The translations under genes and the position numbers were made by a program. A DNA stretch of 64,000 bases. Origin: Symsagittifera roscoffensis (lineage: Eukaryota; Xenacoelomorpha; Acoela; Convolutidae). A model generated the notes under the pieces. The model searched no databases. It saw only the letters and a list, made by a program, of their open reading frames with translations, and was not told the origin of the DNA. The number at the start of each line of letters is the position of its first letter. The stretch's first letter is position 1. Below are positions 42,556 through 54,330 of the stretch, piece after piece. The stretch is taken from NCBI RefSeq assembly GCF_963678635.1, contig NC_087070.1:42702988-42766987 (forward strand). Direction: 5' to 3'.

Positions 42556-43165
42556 TTTATTTTCTCTTTTCACCGAGTACGGGTTGTCATCTAGGTTCCT
42601 AGCTCCGAACACTATACTTAGCTGTCAAGTCATCTTCATGCAACAGCCCAGAAGCAGCGCTAAAAATGTTAAAAAATAGTTCTCTTAAAACTTCAGAGTT
42701 TCGATAACACATGGTTCTTCGTGTTTCAGTGTATAGCTTTCAACACTTGTGCTCTACTAGTGAAGTAGACCAATCTAATCCCTAAACTTATGTCTGGATC
42801 TTGTTAATTTTTCCCCCTATTTCGATTTTTAGAAATCCAAATTTGCTTGCACACATTTTGAATAGTTTCAAACAATTTTCAGAAAAAATGTTTAATTAAA
42901 ACTTTTTATGTGGGTATTATGTAAATAGTGAGTGATACAAATACGAACGCGCAAAAATGAAAACCAATGAAATGTTTACCTTTTTAAAATGCTTTTTTTA
43001 CGCTTCAATGTTTGTCAAAATTAGTACATGCAAATTGGGAAAATAGTTAACAGTACTCCTAAAAAACATGGCTTTTCAGTATCCTGTTTAAAAATCTTTT
43101 TACGCAACATTTGGAGCATGCACTAAAGAGCGTTGCTAAAAATCAATAGTTCTGCTTTGAGTCTA

Positions 43166-43411
43166 TGACACTGTTACTGCAATAGCAGTAAAATGATGTA
43201 GCCTTCCTTGAACTATTCTGTTTGTAATATACCATTGTCCAAGGTCACTTTATCTACAACTTTTGATACGCCGCTGAGCCATCAGACTGACAGGAATCTA
43301 CGCAGATCTCAGCAGTTCTCAAAAAGAAAACTATTAATTCGATTAACATTTTAATTTTTTTGGAATTTTTTTATTTTGTTTTCCAACAAGATAGCCTCGT
43401 AGGATATCAGA
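43166..43411 (+). repeat. 5' LTR of element 3
   Basis: Begins TGACACTGTTACTGCAATAG, and ends at the PBS TGGCGCAGCC, which is shared with element 2. The terminal CA is mutated to GA. It is clearly diverged from the 3' copy. Confidence 0.85.
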
Positions 43412-44720
43412 TGGCGCAGCCAGCAGAATTCTCAGTTTAGGACAATCGCACTGATATAGGAATACCAGTATTTTGGGCTTCAGCGAACCTAGACCCACCG
43501 TGGCAATTCAAAATATGGTTAAAGCAATTTCTATGGCAATCACGGTCAACGAAAAGGTAAATCCAGAAATTATGCTTGAAGACCCTAAGAAAATAGTGGA
43601 AGAAATACCACTAAGACCAGAAACACCAAGAAATGGGGATTACGCAACTGCGAGAGCAGCCAGAGATATCAAAGACAAATTAGATAGAGACAGACTGACA
43701 CTTGAGAACGAAGAGAGAAGAGCACGTGGACCAAGGGTTGGCCTCAACATTTATTATAACGCGGTATAAAAGAAGCTTGTACCCAGATTATTTCTCTCTC
43801 TCAGAACGGAAGGGTTGAAGAGGTTTTTACAAAAAACCTCGCGTGGAAATATCCAAAATGTCTTTCAAGGAAATCCTTGAACTAGCAACGGGATTGTTGC
43901 AGAAAGTGAAATGCGTAATGTATGAATGGTACAAAATCTTCACGAGATTGCAGGAAGAAGGAAGGACTCTAGAGGCATCCCATGCGGCGTCAACTGCGCA
44001 AGCAGCAAGATCTGAGCTGGTAACCCTAGAGGACGAAATCGTTTACGATTTGTTTATATCAAATATAAAAAACATGACTCTACAAGATACTCTGACTTTC
44101 AAAACACTCACACCAGAGAAAGTAGTCAAAAGAGCCTAAAAATTTGAACACAGCAAACTGACCACGTTGGCGTTTCGAAAAACAAAAGCACCTACACATT
44201 CCAACTACATTTTGGGAATTAGAATCAAACGAGAGTCAGTAATGGCAGTAAGAACTTCGAATGGAAGTACTAGAAAACAACCTTTCAAGCAGAAAAACAA
44301 CAAACAACCAAAATAAAAATAGATCCCCACCCTCTGATATACAAACAAAGCCCTGTAATAGATGAGGACGCGCATTCGACAGGGAAACTTCAAATCTTGC
44401 AGGGTTAAGGGGAAAACATGCAAGACTTGCAGTAAACCTAACCATTCCGCAAAAATGTGCCGATCCCAACAAGTAAGTGAAAAAATGAAGGGTTCTGAAA
44501 AATCAGAAGCAGAATGTAATCTAATAAGGCAAGATTTTGGGTCGCGTAGCGACTGTGAGATCATGTCAATACAGCCACACATACCAGAGGGAGAAACAAA
44601 CTCAGGATACGTCAAAGAGAGAATAGAAGAAACAAACCAACCAACCAACGAAGTGGGAGAAAGTGATAAAACCAAAAAAATTATCTTCTCAGAGATTCAA
44701 CGTCAAACAAGGTAAAGTCA
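43411..44720 (+). pseudogene. Element 3 gag and nucleocapsid (broken)
   Basis: Collinear with element 2 gag. The ATG again overlaps the LTR/PBS border. There are frameshifts near 43530 and 43770 and stops near 44137. One recognisable knuckle, CKTCSKPNHSAKMC, lies at about 44420-44462. Helical capsid remnants (AARSELVTLEDEIVYDLFIS) confirm the family. Confidence 0.75.
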
Positions 44721-46200
44721 CTCAAAGTTATGGTATGAAAAGATAACCAAATAGTCCAACTGACAGTGGACACGGGAAGCCCAGTGCATTTCCTAAACTG
44801 GACGACAACAAAAGAAAACATAGACAAATCAAAGAAAGCTTGATTTATGCCGGACAAGTTAAATCTGGTGGTAGAGTTTATGGAATAGAAGAAACAGCCT
44901 ATATGTATTCTGGGAGCTTTAAAGACCAACCTACGGTCAGTAGGCTGGGAGGTGAAAGGAGCCACGTTCTTATGGACTGAACGCAGAACCAGATGTACAA
45001 TGGGTCTGGACATCCAAGGACAAGTGGGGATACCAAACACACAGAAACCAGCCCCAAGGGAGTTTCAAGTCTTGACTTGCTACTGTGAGAGGAGTCAGAA
45101 GGTTTAAACATTGTCGGGGGTAATGCTACGGGAACCAATAGGTTAACAACAGGGATTATGGTTTGGCAGACATGCTCGCCGAGTTCCGTTGACAATTTCA
45201 AAGAACGAATTCTTCAAAAATGAGGTTGACAGCTATCAGACTCGGGGGTTACACCAGAGTTCACAAAAAAACAGAAGCCATTCAAAATCTCAATCCACCT
45301 AATTCATTAAAACAATTAGGATCCTTCCCGGGTAGTATAAATTATCTATCGAAGTTTATTCCAAACGCGGCAAGCCTTAGAAATAAACTTGGACCACTGT
45401 TAAAGAAAAAAATCAAACGAAAAAATTAAAAAACGTGAAAATGCCAATGAAAAAACTTGGGTGGGGGGAGGGGAACACGCAGCCTTGTTCGGAGTCATAA
45501 AAACGGAGTTGCTTATATCTCAAAGGTACTTTATTTTGATGCAAAGAGGGTTAAATGCAACGCCAGCCCTAAAGGACTTGGGGCCAGCATGGAGCAGCAA
45601 ACTGACAAGGGAGCCGGGGCCCCAATCTGGTTCACATCCAGGTACCTAAACATACAAGAAAAAAAAGAACTGTACAAACGAAACTGATTTACTCGAGAGG
45701 TTGTTTGGGCAGTTCACAGACACAAACCTTATTTGCTAGGGAAAAAATTTAATATTAGAACTGACCAAAAAGCCAAAATATCAGCCCTGGATGAGAACAA
45801 ATCAAACGAAACGTACCAATTCCGGTTGAACCGTTAGATAGATAGATTATTGCCCAATCAATTCAAAATAGTTGACATTCCAGAGAAGGACATCGGGATT
45901 ATCGAATTTTTATCACGAGATCCGAATCCATGGCACGAATCTGAGTTAGACGAAAAGTTCGTAATACCAACAATTAACTCCTCTCACAAAGCTTTAGACT
46001 GTTTGAGCAGTAGGCTAAAAAACAATTGTCCGCTCAACCGGAACGAAAACGTTCTAGACAGTTCTAGAACAAAAGGAGTACATAACTCATCCACTCACGG
46101 TTGCAATGGCAACCAAAACCACAACACTCGACCGGAACCAAAAAAATTATTTTTGCGACCGCCACAACAGCTAAAAAGCAGATCTCGAAATTAAATAGTT
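44721..46200 (+). pseudogene. Element 3 protease, RT and RNase H remnants
   Basis: The protease motif TVDTGSPVHFLNW is at about 44764-44802. Most of RT is deleted: sequence jumps from the protease-RT linker (about 45110) through YGLADMLAEF (about 45150-45185) to the connection domain (FPGSINYLSKFIPNAASL at about 45325), so the catalytic Asp pair is missing. RNase H fragments at 45457-45940 contain CNASPKGLGA, where the catalytic Asp is Asn, and FLSRDPNPW. Confidence 0.75.
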
Positions 46201-47808
46201 TTTAGCTTTTTTATTCCAACAAACACTCGAACAGAAATACTGCAAAAACAATCCAAAATTCAGCGAGAGAAACTACCCTAACCGATCGTACGACTGGTGG
46301 TCAGACTCACCAGAGGAACATTCGAGAGGGAGAAGACAGGTAAGAGAGCTTAATGGATCCACGGTAGAACCGATCCCTAAACAATACAAACGATATGTCA
46401 GAGTAGGAAGAAGTCACAGAGACGCTGCAGAGAGCCCAAAAAATCATTCGAGGGACCCAAAGAAATAGCGACAGCTCAGAGTGTGAGACGCGCCAACAGT
46501 CTCGGGTAAGATGGCAATTGTCGGAGGAGCAACAAAATGACGCTGACAGCAGACTTTTCCTTTGGCAACTAATCGGGGGAGAGTCAAGTACACCGCCAAG
46601 CAGCATGCGTGAACTAGAAGCGGCGACGGAAGAAAATGCCCCAGTTCCAATCAGCAAACCACTCGCACAGCCCAATGAAACTTCGATGAATGACAAACAG
46701 GTGATCGATTATGATCTCACGACCACAGAAGATAACGCAGACGAATAAGAGATTTGTACAATGGAACCAATCCGACGAAGTAGACATAGCGCACGAAAAG
46801 AAGACGAGTTTCACAAGAATTCAGGGGAAGATACGCTGGATAACCTTTCGAAACTATTCGACAAGAATCTCCTCGCAGAACTAACGTCGGAATATACCTG
46901 GATGGATCGGCTCAGAAAGGTGATCGGGCGAGGGATTCCTATACCAATAATTTGTGGACCCAGAAGGCGGTGCAAGACGACTGCCTACTGGTGGATAGCC
47001 GACTGGCTGTGTCCATACAACTGCGACAGTCAACTCTGAAAAAAATCCACCGAGTACACCCACGACAGGAGGCGATGCTGCGAGTTTCACGATACCAGTG
47101 GTGGCCTCATATGCACAAGGACATAGTGACTCTCGCGGGAGAATGCCGTAGTTGTACCAGAAAAAAATCCTAAAAACGCATCGAAACCCTTACCATTGCT
47201 CATGCAGCCGGGCCAGGAACTACAATTGGATTACACGGGCGCAATAGAAAATGTTAACGGAAAAAAATCTACCTGCATGTAGCTAGAGATAGATTCTCGA
47301 AATATCCGTCGGTGAAAGTAACGAAATCGACAAGTGGAAAGACCACGATGAATTTTCTGCGAACTTACAATGACACACACGGTATTCCGGAACCTATTTG
47401 TTCAATTTTCTGGATTCAAAGGGAAAACATTTCAGAATTTTTTTCCTGAAAAAATCATTGAGCAAAAATTCCGCCCGGTGGGTCATCATCGGGGTTGCGG
47501 AATAGTTGAGCGAACAAACAAAAAAGCAACGACTGGGTGTCATGTTATTAGAAGAAAATAAACGCTCAATCAAACTCTGCGTCAGCTAAACAAAAAATCA
47601 TTCAAGTTGTCCGTTTCAGGCACATTTCGGAAGACTCCCGTAAAACGAGTATAGAATAAAACGTGATAACTTTATAACGGATTCTGATTAGTTAGACAAA
47701 CAACGTCTGGAAGTATCAGCGTTGACAGCATCGCAACTCAAAAGAAGAATTGACCAATCCAGGGAAATTTTGAAAATAGTAAAGAAGCGGGACCTCAGCA
47801 GAGACACC
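46201..47808 (+). pseudogene. Element 3 integrase remnant
   Basis: HRVHPRQEAM and CRSCTRK of the zinc finger (about 47050-47165), LDYTGA (about 47226) and VERTNK (about 47504) are recognisable. The second catalytic Asp region is lost by a deletion near 47395. The frame then continues into ALTASQLKRRIDQSREILK and stops at the BEL/Pao insertion point (RDT, 47808). Confidence 0.75.
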
Positions 47809-48085
47809 TGTTGCAATGCAAATGTAGAGTACAGATACATATAAAACAAGAGTATAAATGAATATAAAATAAGCACAGTGCATATAAAAAAAGCAAACCG
47901 ACCGGTTCTTGTGGCTAGCTTGCGCCAAATGATCTTACAAAAAACGAGTTGTACCGAAACAATTGGAAGGTGATTTCGTGGTCTTGATTATGCAAACCGT
48001 TTAAAGTTGCTTATTTCTTGTGTTTACCGAAAAATACCCATAATTAAATTTGTTTAATACAGTTTTTTCAGAGATTGAGCCCACA
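47809..48085 (+). repeat. 5' LTR of the BEL/Pao element
   Basis: Defined by TG at the break in element 3 and CA three bases before a TGGCGCC primer-binding site. No second copy is present in the window, so the limits rest on these two borders. Confidence 0.7.
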
Positions 48086-48230
48086 TTTTGGCGCCCCACA
48101 AGAGACTGACTGTTCTATTAACGAGTGACACCGAAGTCTGTTTTTCACGAAGTCGGTCGACACAATTATTCACGACTTATCGGACAGTTTTTTACACAAT
48201 TGCACAAAGGACCGAAGGCGAAACAGAGTG

Positions 48231-48355
48231 ACCGAGTGTCTAGTTGGCCGATTGTCCAGTTGGCCGAGTGTCTAGTTGGCCGATTGCCGATTATCCAGTT
48301 GGCCGATTGTCCAGTTAGCCGAGTGTCCGGTTGGTCGAGTGTCCAATTAGCCGAA
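48231..48355. repeat. ~15-bp minisatellite in the BEL/Pao leader
   Basis: About eight imperfect units of the type CCGATTGTCCAGTTGG. Open frames across it on both strands are repeat artefacts. Confidence 0.85.
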
Positions 48356-48894
48356 AGTTGTCTGTAAGCCGACAAACGACAAAGCAGACAGACGAAAGAA
48401 CAGACTGGCGGAAGAGAGGCCTGTTCAGGTGTCCGGACTGTTGACTTTTGGTTTAAGTGCAGCTGTGTTTTTCTCGACACCCGAAGGTTTTGGAATTTTT
48501 TCTCGGTGACGCCAATCTCCAATTAAAAATTGTAAGAAGTTTCCAAAACTTTTAAAATTTTCCATTTGTGCTATAAATTTATTTACGATGTACTATATGC
48601 TAGAATTTTTCCCGCAAGCTAGCACCCGGTAGTTTTTCTCGATACCAAAACTTTTTGGATATACGTGAAAGAAATATTGATCCGTGAAATCGGAACATAG
48701 ACAAGAGGTACTGGACTAGTTTTTTAGATTGGTTTATGACTCGAACCTGTTGACCAAAATTTTCCAAAAAATTTCGTGAAAAAAGTAAAAAAAAAACGGC
48801 CAAAAAATCCTCAAAACGTCTCCAGAATTCTGCGAAACTGTGCTGTAACATGACACCAACCTTATGGTAAGTGGTCTGCTAGCAAATTATCAGG

Positions 48895-49175
48895 CAAATT
48901 AAGTTGAGTTTTTTCATCCTCAGGTTTTTTCCTCGTGTGTTGTCGGAACTTAACCAATTTGCCTGATCCCCCACCCACCATTGGTGAAACTGAAAGTCAG
49001 TTCGCTTCAAGTAAATCAAAGCCGTTTCTGCCCGTCCGATTATTGGCTTCGTTGCGTGACAGTATTGTTAAGTGTTCAGGTACAGTGATATTAAGTGAGT
49101 TATGTTGAAGCCTTCCATCCTCAGGTTTACTCCGTGTGTGTTGTTGGAGTTCAGCAATTTACTTAATTTTCCAAC
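48895..49175. repeat. Diverged direct duplication (~195 bp apart) in the BEL/Pao leader
   Basis: Blocks at about 48899-48965 and 49094-49170 share CATCCTCAGGTTT, CGTGTGTTGT(C/T)GGA and TTAAGTTGAG-like sequence. No coding capacity. Confidence 0.5.
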
Positions 49176-49226
49176 CCCATTGATACTTAAGCATAACGAA
49201 GCCGTCGCATAGGTCCCCTTAAGTAT

Positions 49227-49850
49227 ATGGTATTCATTCTAGGAACTAGTTCCTTGGATCACGCGCTCCAAAAATTTCCCGCTCCGTCCCAAAAGCGCGT
49301 CAAAGATATTTGCTTTACGAAGCCAGGTTTATGTTTGAACTTTAACGCTAGGGACTCCCGGAAAACAGTACAGTACTACCTTCATAACTACTTATCTCAC
49401 CATAACGACCTTGTAATTTGGCACGACGCCACTATTAACTCAATAAGTAGGCACCGCAGTAACAATAACCGCAAGCTGAGTAGTGAGCAACTTGTCAATT
49501 TGTTATTAAGGTCTGGGACAAACATTTGTGCGATCGTATACTGTAGAGGGAGCGGAACCGAGGATATAGAGGAAAGCTTAGGTTCAACAGGTATTCTCGT
49601 TCTGAACGTCGTTAAAGACTTTATCTCTAAGCGTAAGGCTAAGGACCAGGTACTAATTGAGAAGTACAAAGAGCTTCACCAGCCTCCTTCCCTTGAGTTA
49701 AAGACTCTCCTCCTTCTAAGGCGTTAAAGCGCTAATCTTACTATCCTTAAGACACGTAAGAAGCGCAACCGCTTACCCCTTAAAGCTCGGAAAGCTATCA
49801 AAAAAAGGCTTCAGGCAGAAGCTTTGACGTCAAGTTCCCCCATCTTGTAA
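49227..49850 (+). pseudogene. BEL/Pao accessory ORF 5' of gag
   Basis: ATG 49227 opens a 166-codon frame to TAA 49725-49727. The same frame then stays open to TAA at about 49848 with a basic tail (TRKKRNRLPLKARKAIKKR), so the first stop is probably a nonsense change. The product has LVIWHDATINSISRH, NICAIVYCRG and STGILVLNVVKDF, which looks like an α/β fold with alternating hydrophobic strands; an SGNH-hydrolase-like fold is possible but unproven. An extra ORF before gag is not a standard part of BEL/Pao elements. Confidence 0.5.
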
Positions 49851-49963
49851 GCTAAGGTTGATTTATTAATGCAAGTTTAATTACGTACCAAAACAGTATC
49901 TCATTTTTTTTTATTGTTTTCTATAAATGAGCATTCGTAGAATATTGACAATTTGTGAAAAAC

Positions 49964-52256
49964 ATGGACAGAAAATTCCAAAGTAGGATACGAAAGTTAG
50001 TTGAAACCCGTCTAAAACTAAAAAATGAGCTGCTTAAAGGTCACTCATTTTTACTTGAGTACATTGAGAATAATAGTCGCACCACAAAAATTGATAATGC
50101 TGTTTACAAATTTGAAATTGCGTTGGAAAAAGCTGTCGACGTCAATGAGCAAATAATTAGGTTAGCGGTAAAAACGGAAAACCCTGAAAAAGTTAATGCT
50201 CATCAAGACCTTTGGCTTAAGAAAGTAACCGAAATGAACAATAAAGTAATGCATGACGCTCAGAGTTACAAGATGAGCCTTGAATTTTCGTCATTTCCAG
50301 CAGACGGCATTACAGGGAGCAAGGGATCTTTACAACAAACTAGGTCTGAAACATCCTCACGATTGCACAAAACAATAGATTCGGAGGCATGAGTATCTGA
50401 AAATAGGTCTAAGGTCTCTAATAAGTCTAAGGAAAGTAGAAAACGTGAGTCACATAAGTCTGATAAATCTGCTTCCACTCGTCATACCTCGACTGTTCAC
50501 ACTATGTCATCAAGTGAGAAACGGCATGAGTTAGCTTTGGTAAAACGACGACATGATGAGCTGGAAAGGCAGTATCAAGTATCTTTAAGACTTAAAGAGC
50601 AAGAGAACCGTCTTAAGTTTGAACAAAGTCAACTTGAACTAGAGCAATTGGCTGAAAGTCATAAAAAGCAACTAATTGAATTGGAACTGAAAGCGTTTGA
50701 ACTTGAGAACAGTTCATCTGAGGTTAGCGAGAAGGTAGTGGAAAGTAACTCGACAGAAGTAAGTCAACCTATTTCAAAAGTAGCAACCGATCGGACTTAC
50801 GATTGGGTAGACTCTGTTAGTTCACAAGCACCTCCTGAAGTTGCTAGTGCGCAAGGTTTGCTGGCCTTCACTCCTGTACCAATTTCGTCAAAACCGACGA
50901 CTTCCGCACACCTGGCTCATGCAACAAACACAAGTTTTAGTCATAACCATGAGCACACTGCCTTTAGTGACCCTGGAATCCAATAGTCATGGATATCGGG
51001 CTATGCCTCAATTTGACAGTGCAAGCCTTTTGCCATTGCAAGCTTCTGTTCCATCTGTTTCAGTCCCAGTTAACAATATGCATTCTAGTGCACACGTGTT
51101 ACCACCACCGTCTGCTGTTCCTTTACAGAGCATGAGTTCAAACATAACTAATGGTAGTTTTGCCATCGCGCAACCGGAATCATTGCCTGTCCCAATGTTA
51201 CCGGCACAACCCGATTCTGGTTTTGTTTCTTTGTCACCTGCATTTGCTGGCGGTGGCTTCTCATCTTCTGGAGTAAACCCAACGCCGGTTTTTTTTCGGC
51301 ACATAATTGCCATGCAGCGCCAGTCCAGACGCCACATAATTTTCCCCTTTGTTCCGCATAATGTCTAACCTAATATCAACGATTACTACACAGGTGATGC
51401 AAACTTATGGCGATTGGCAGCTACAACTCCAATCGTCACGCCTGTTCTGTGTTGAAACGCTGGAAACATTTTTTCTAATGTGACAACTGTTGTCCCATCG
51501 TGTAACATCGCCGCTCCGTATACTAGTGGTGGGACTGTTTATTTTAATACTCACCCAGTTCATCCACAACATGTTCCGCATTTTGTCAATCATACTAATA
51601 CTGGTTATCAGCCAGTCAACGAAGACTACGCACCGCCTTCTGCCTATCCAAACCAAAGTTGTTCATCGGATCGACCTCTCTCCGCTCGTGAATTGGCGGA
51701 ATCATTGATGCATAGCCGCAAAGTTCATCTTCCTGAATGGAAGTTAGCCCAGTTTGACGGCAATCCGTTGAACTAACGGGAATAGTTTGGCCAGTTTAAG
51801 TCTACCGTTGATTTCGTTGTTCTCACCGATGATACAAAACTGACATACTTAAAAACGCTCGTCACAGGCAAAGCAAAAACCGCAATTAAGGAGTTTAGTT
51901 ATAGTGGCGTTATGTACAAGGATGCACTGGCCACCTGGCAACGGAAGCTTGGGCAACCACATGCCATTGTTGGTGCGCATCTTGCTAAGCTGAATACTTT
52001 TCCTCCCCTTAAGATGCACAATTCGGAAAATGTCATTAGTTTCTCCTCTGCCATACCTGGCCTCGTAGCAGTTTTCAAACCATTGTCATTTAACGATGAT
52101 CTAAAGAGTGTTAACTTGTTAAACCAAGCTGTTAGTAAACTTCCGCCTAACCTCAAGGAAGCTTGGTCAATGCATAGTGTTAGGCATAATTGGCAGCGAC
52201 CAACACTCTTAGACTTTAATAAGTGGTTGAAAGAAAAGGCCGATGGACATGAATGA
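49964..52256 (+). pseudogene. BEL/Pao gag (broken)
   Basis: Begins at ATG 49964 (MDRKFQSRIRKLVETRLK). A coiled-coil-rich N-terminus runs to about 50760 (EKRHELALVKRRHDELERQY; EQSQLELEQLAESHKKQLIE), interrupted by TGA 50390. A Pro/Ser/Thr-rich middle has frame changes near 50985 and 51368. The DUF1759-type domain (LPEWKLAQFDGNPLN, KLTYLKTLVTGKAKTAIKEF, ALATWQRKLGQPHAIVGAHL) at 51730-52150 is interrupted by TAA 51774, where a Trp codon is usual in the family. Gag builds the particle. Confidence 0.75.
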
Positions 52257-53011
52257 TTACGTGTACTCAACTCTAAGGCCAAAAACCAGTTAAACCAAAA
52301 AGAACCAAAGTTTTTGCAGCCAATAGCCCGGTAACTAGTAAGGCTCAGGATAAGTCTAAGTTTCCGCCGTGCGTTTTGTGTAAAGGCAGTCTCGCATTGT
52401 GAAACTGTGCCGTTTTCAAAGAAAAGAATGCTACTCAGCGAGCAAAATACGTAGCTGAACAGAAACTTTGCTTCGCTTGCCTCGATGGCAATCATAGTTT
52501 CCGGCAATGTTCTAGAGCTAAAAAGTGCCCAAAGCCAGAGCGTGATAGCACACATAATGTCTTGCTCCGTGGAGCCGAAAAAATATTTCCTCGGAGGGAA
52601 AATACAAATGGGTCAAAAAAGGCTGGAACAAACAAATCCAAGGAGAATACAAACACTTCCACCCATGCCACTGCTAGTGATGTACATGAAATTGAATCAT
52701 CTAAAGGGTTGTTGCCAATTGCAACACTTGGTGTATCCTCGGATGTAACCAGTCTCCTGACGTTGGTCCTTTGTGATAGTGCATCGACTCACTCCTGGAT
52801 GTCTTCGTCACTCGTTAACCGTCTCGGCTTAGTAGGGGAGCCCGTTAACTTGTCAATTAGTGGTTTCAATTCAACCTTCATTGTTGAGATTCAGAGGGTC
52901 AAGTTTACAATTTCCTCCGAGCCGAATAATGGTGATTTGGTATTTTCTCTCTGTGCATATGTTAAAGACAATATTCGGATTGGTTCCGAATTCATCAATA
53001 TTCACAATTAG
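52257..53011 (+). pseudogene. BEL/Pao zinc-knuckle region and A17-like protease
   Basis: A Cys-rich stretch (CVLCKG ... CFACLDGNHSFRQC, about 52370-52512) is the CCHC region, with a stop near 52399. It is followed by LTLVLCDSASTHSWMSSSLV (about 52757-52815), the aspartic protease active-site region of BEL/Pao elements. The frame ends at 53011 and continues in a different frame. Confidence 0.7.
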
Positions 53012-54330
53012 AACCTCTTAAGCCCAAACAATATACTTATGAGGACGTTGAAGTTTTTATAGGACAAGACTACTACCCCGCCGTTAGACCGATTGAGTTC
53101 ATCTTGGGAGATGATAAAAACTCACCGTGTTCCGTTCGCCTACCGATAGGTTGGGTCATAAGTGGTCCGTTGCCGCTGTCCATTAATTCTACTTCTTCGT
53201 ATTTCAAGTGTGTTGTTGAAGATTCTTCTCTGACCGACCAGATAAAATCCTGGTACGAGTTGGAATCTCATGGTGCTTTCAAACAAGTCGATGCCCGTTC
53301 CGCCACGGATAAACATTCCTCTGAAACCGTTCACAATGGCGAAAGATACATTGTGCCTATGCTTTGGATTGATAGTAATGTCAGTCTACCAAGCAACTAT
53401 TACTCGTCACTCGCCCAATTTAAAACATTGGAGACAAGGTTAAGTAAAGACCCTGAGCTGCGCGAAAGATACGCAGAAACAATTAGAGAGGACATTAAGA
53501 CAGGCAATGTCGTTACCGTCGAACCGTATGATCCACGTAAGCGTTCCGATCGCGAGTGGTATTTTCCGCACTATCCCGTCGTAAATCCGAATAAGCCGGG
53601 TAAGGTGCGCCGAGTCCTTAATGGGGCTTCTAAGTTTCACGGCCCATCCTTAAATAAGTCCTTATTGGTGGGTCCGGACCTACTCCAAAATTTAATTTTT
53701 GTACTTTTGCGATTCCGTTTAACACAAGTACGCCGTCTCCGCGGATATAGAGGGTGGGTATGTTCCTCCAGGTAGGAGTCCTTGCCCGCGATCAAATTTC
53801 GCTCCGTTTTTTTGTGACGGGAGGATATCACTTCCGATGTGGTAGTTCATCAGTACACTCGCCTTATATTCGGCGCACGGGATTCGCCTACGTGCGCCAC
53901 TTTCGCGTTGCGAAAAACAGCAACTGATAATTTGTCCACATACGCTGAGGCCGCCTCAGTCGTAAATGAAAAATTTTACATGGAAAACTACTTGGGTTCA
54001 TTCGAGAACGTTACCCATGCAATTAAAATTAGTCGCGATTTGATTTCCTTACTAAAGTTGGGAGGATTTAATTTGACTAAACTTGTCAGTAATGCTGATG
54101 AAATCACTTCAGCAATGAACCCCGAGGATTGCGAAACCTCGTCTTCACCTATCAAGGAAATATGTAACGGTGCCGAACAATCATCACACGTCTTAGGTCT
54201 TAAGGGGGACCATGTGAAAGACACATTGGTTGTTAGTAGAGGCGTGGATCGTCCTCTCGATAAAGCAATAACTCAACGAACCGTCTTGAATTTCGTCTCT
54301 TCTGTGTTTGACCCGTTGGGTTGGTAGCTA
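53012..54330 (+). pseudogene. BEL/Pao reverse transcriptase (broken, active site altered)
   Basis: The protease-RT linker and fingers (EVFIGQDYYPAVRP, IGWVISGPLP, WYFPHYPVVNPNKPGKVRRV) run to about 53775. A frame break then leads to RLIFGARDSPTCATFALRKT (53860-53925). The catalytic box reads FYMENYL at about 53974-53994, where Pao-type RTs have two adjacent Asp, so the metal-binding pair is gone. It ends FDPLGW* near 54327. Confidence 0.8.

Larger units (their letters stand above)
41145..42968. mobile_element. 1.8-kb element with ~120-bp terminal inverted repeats
   Basis: The start (CCATTTTTGCGCGTTCGTAT near 41151-41170) is repeated in inverted orientation at about 42938-42958. Similarity continues inwards for about 120 bp (AAAACTTTTTAATTAA, GTTTCAAACTATT). 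No transposase frame is visible, so it is non-autonomous. It carries the GATTATAATC palindrome cluster and a GC-rich hAT-like end internally. It begins 20 bp right of element 2. Confidence 0.65.

Noticed and set aside
48231-48355. CRISPR-like array
   Set aside because: Units are contiguous without spacers and the context is an animal retroelement.
48125-48522. ORFs on both strands over 48.1-48.5 kb
   Set aside because: Repetitive peptides translated from the 15-bp minisatellite.
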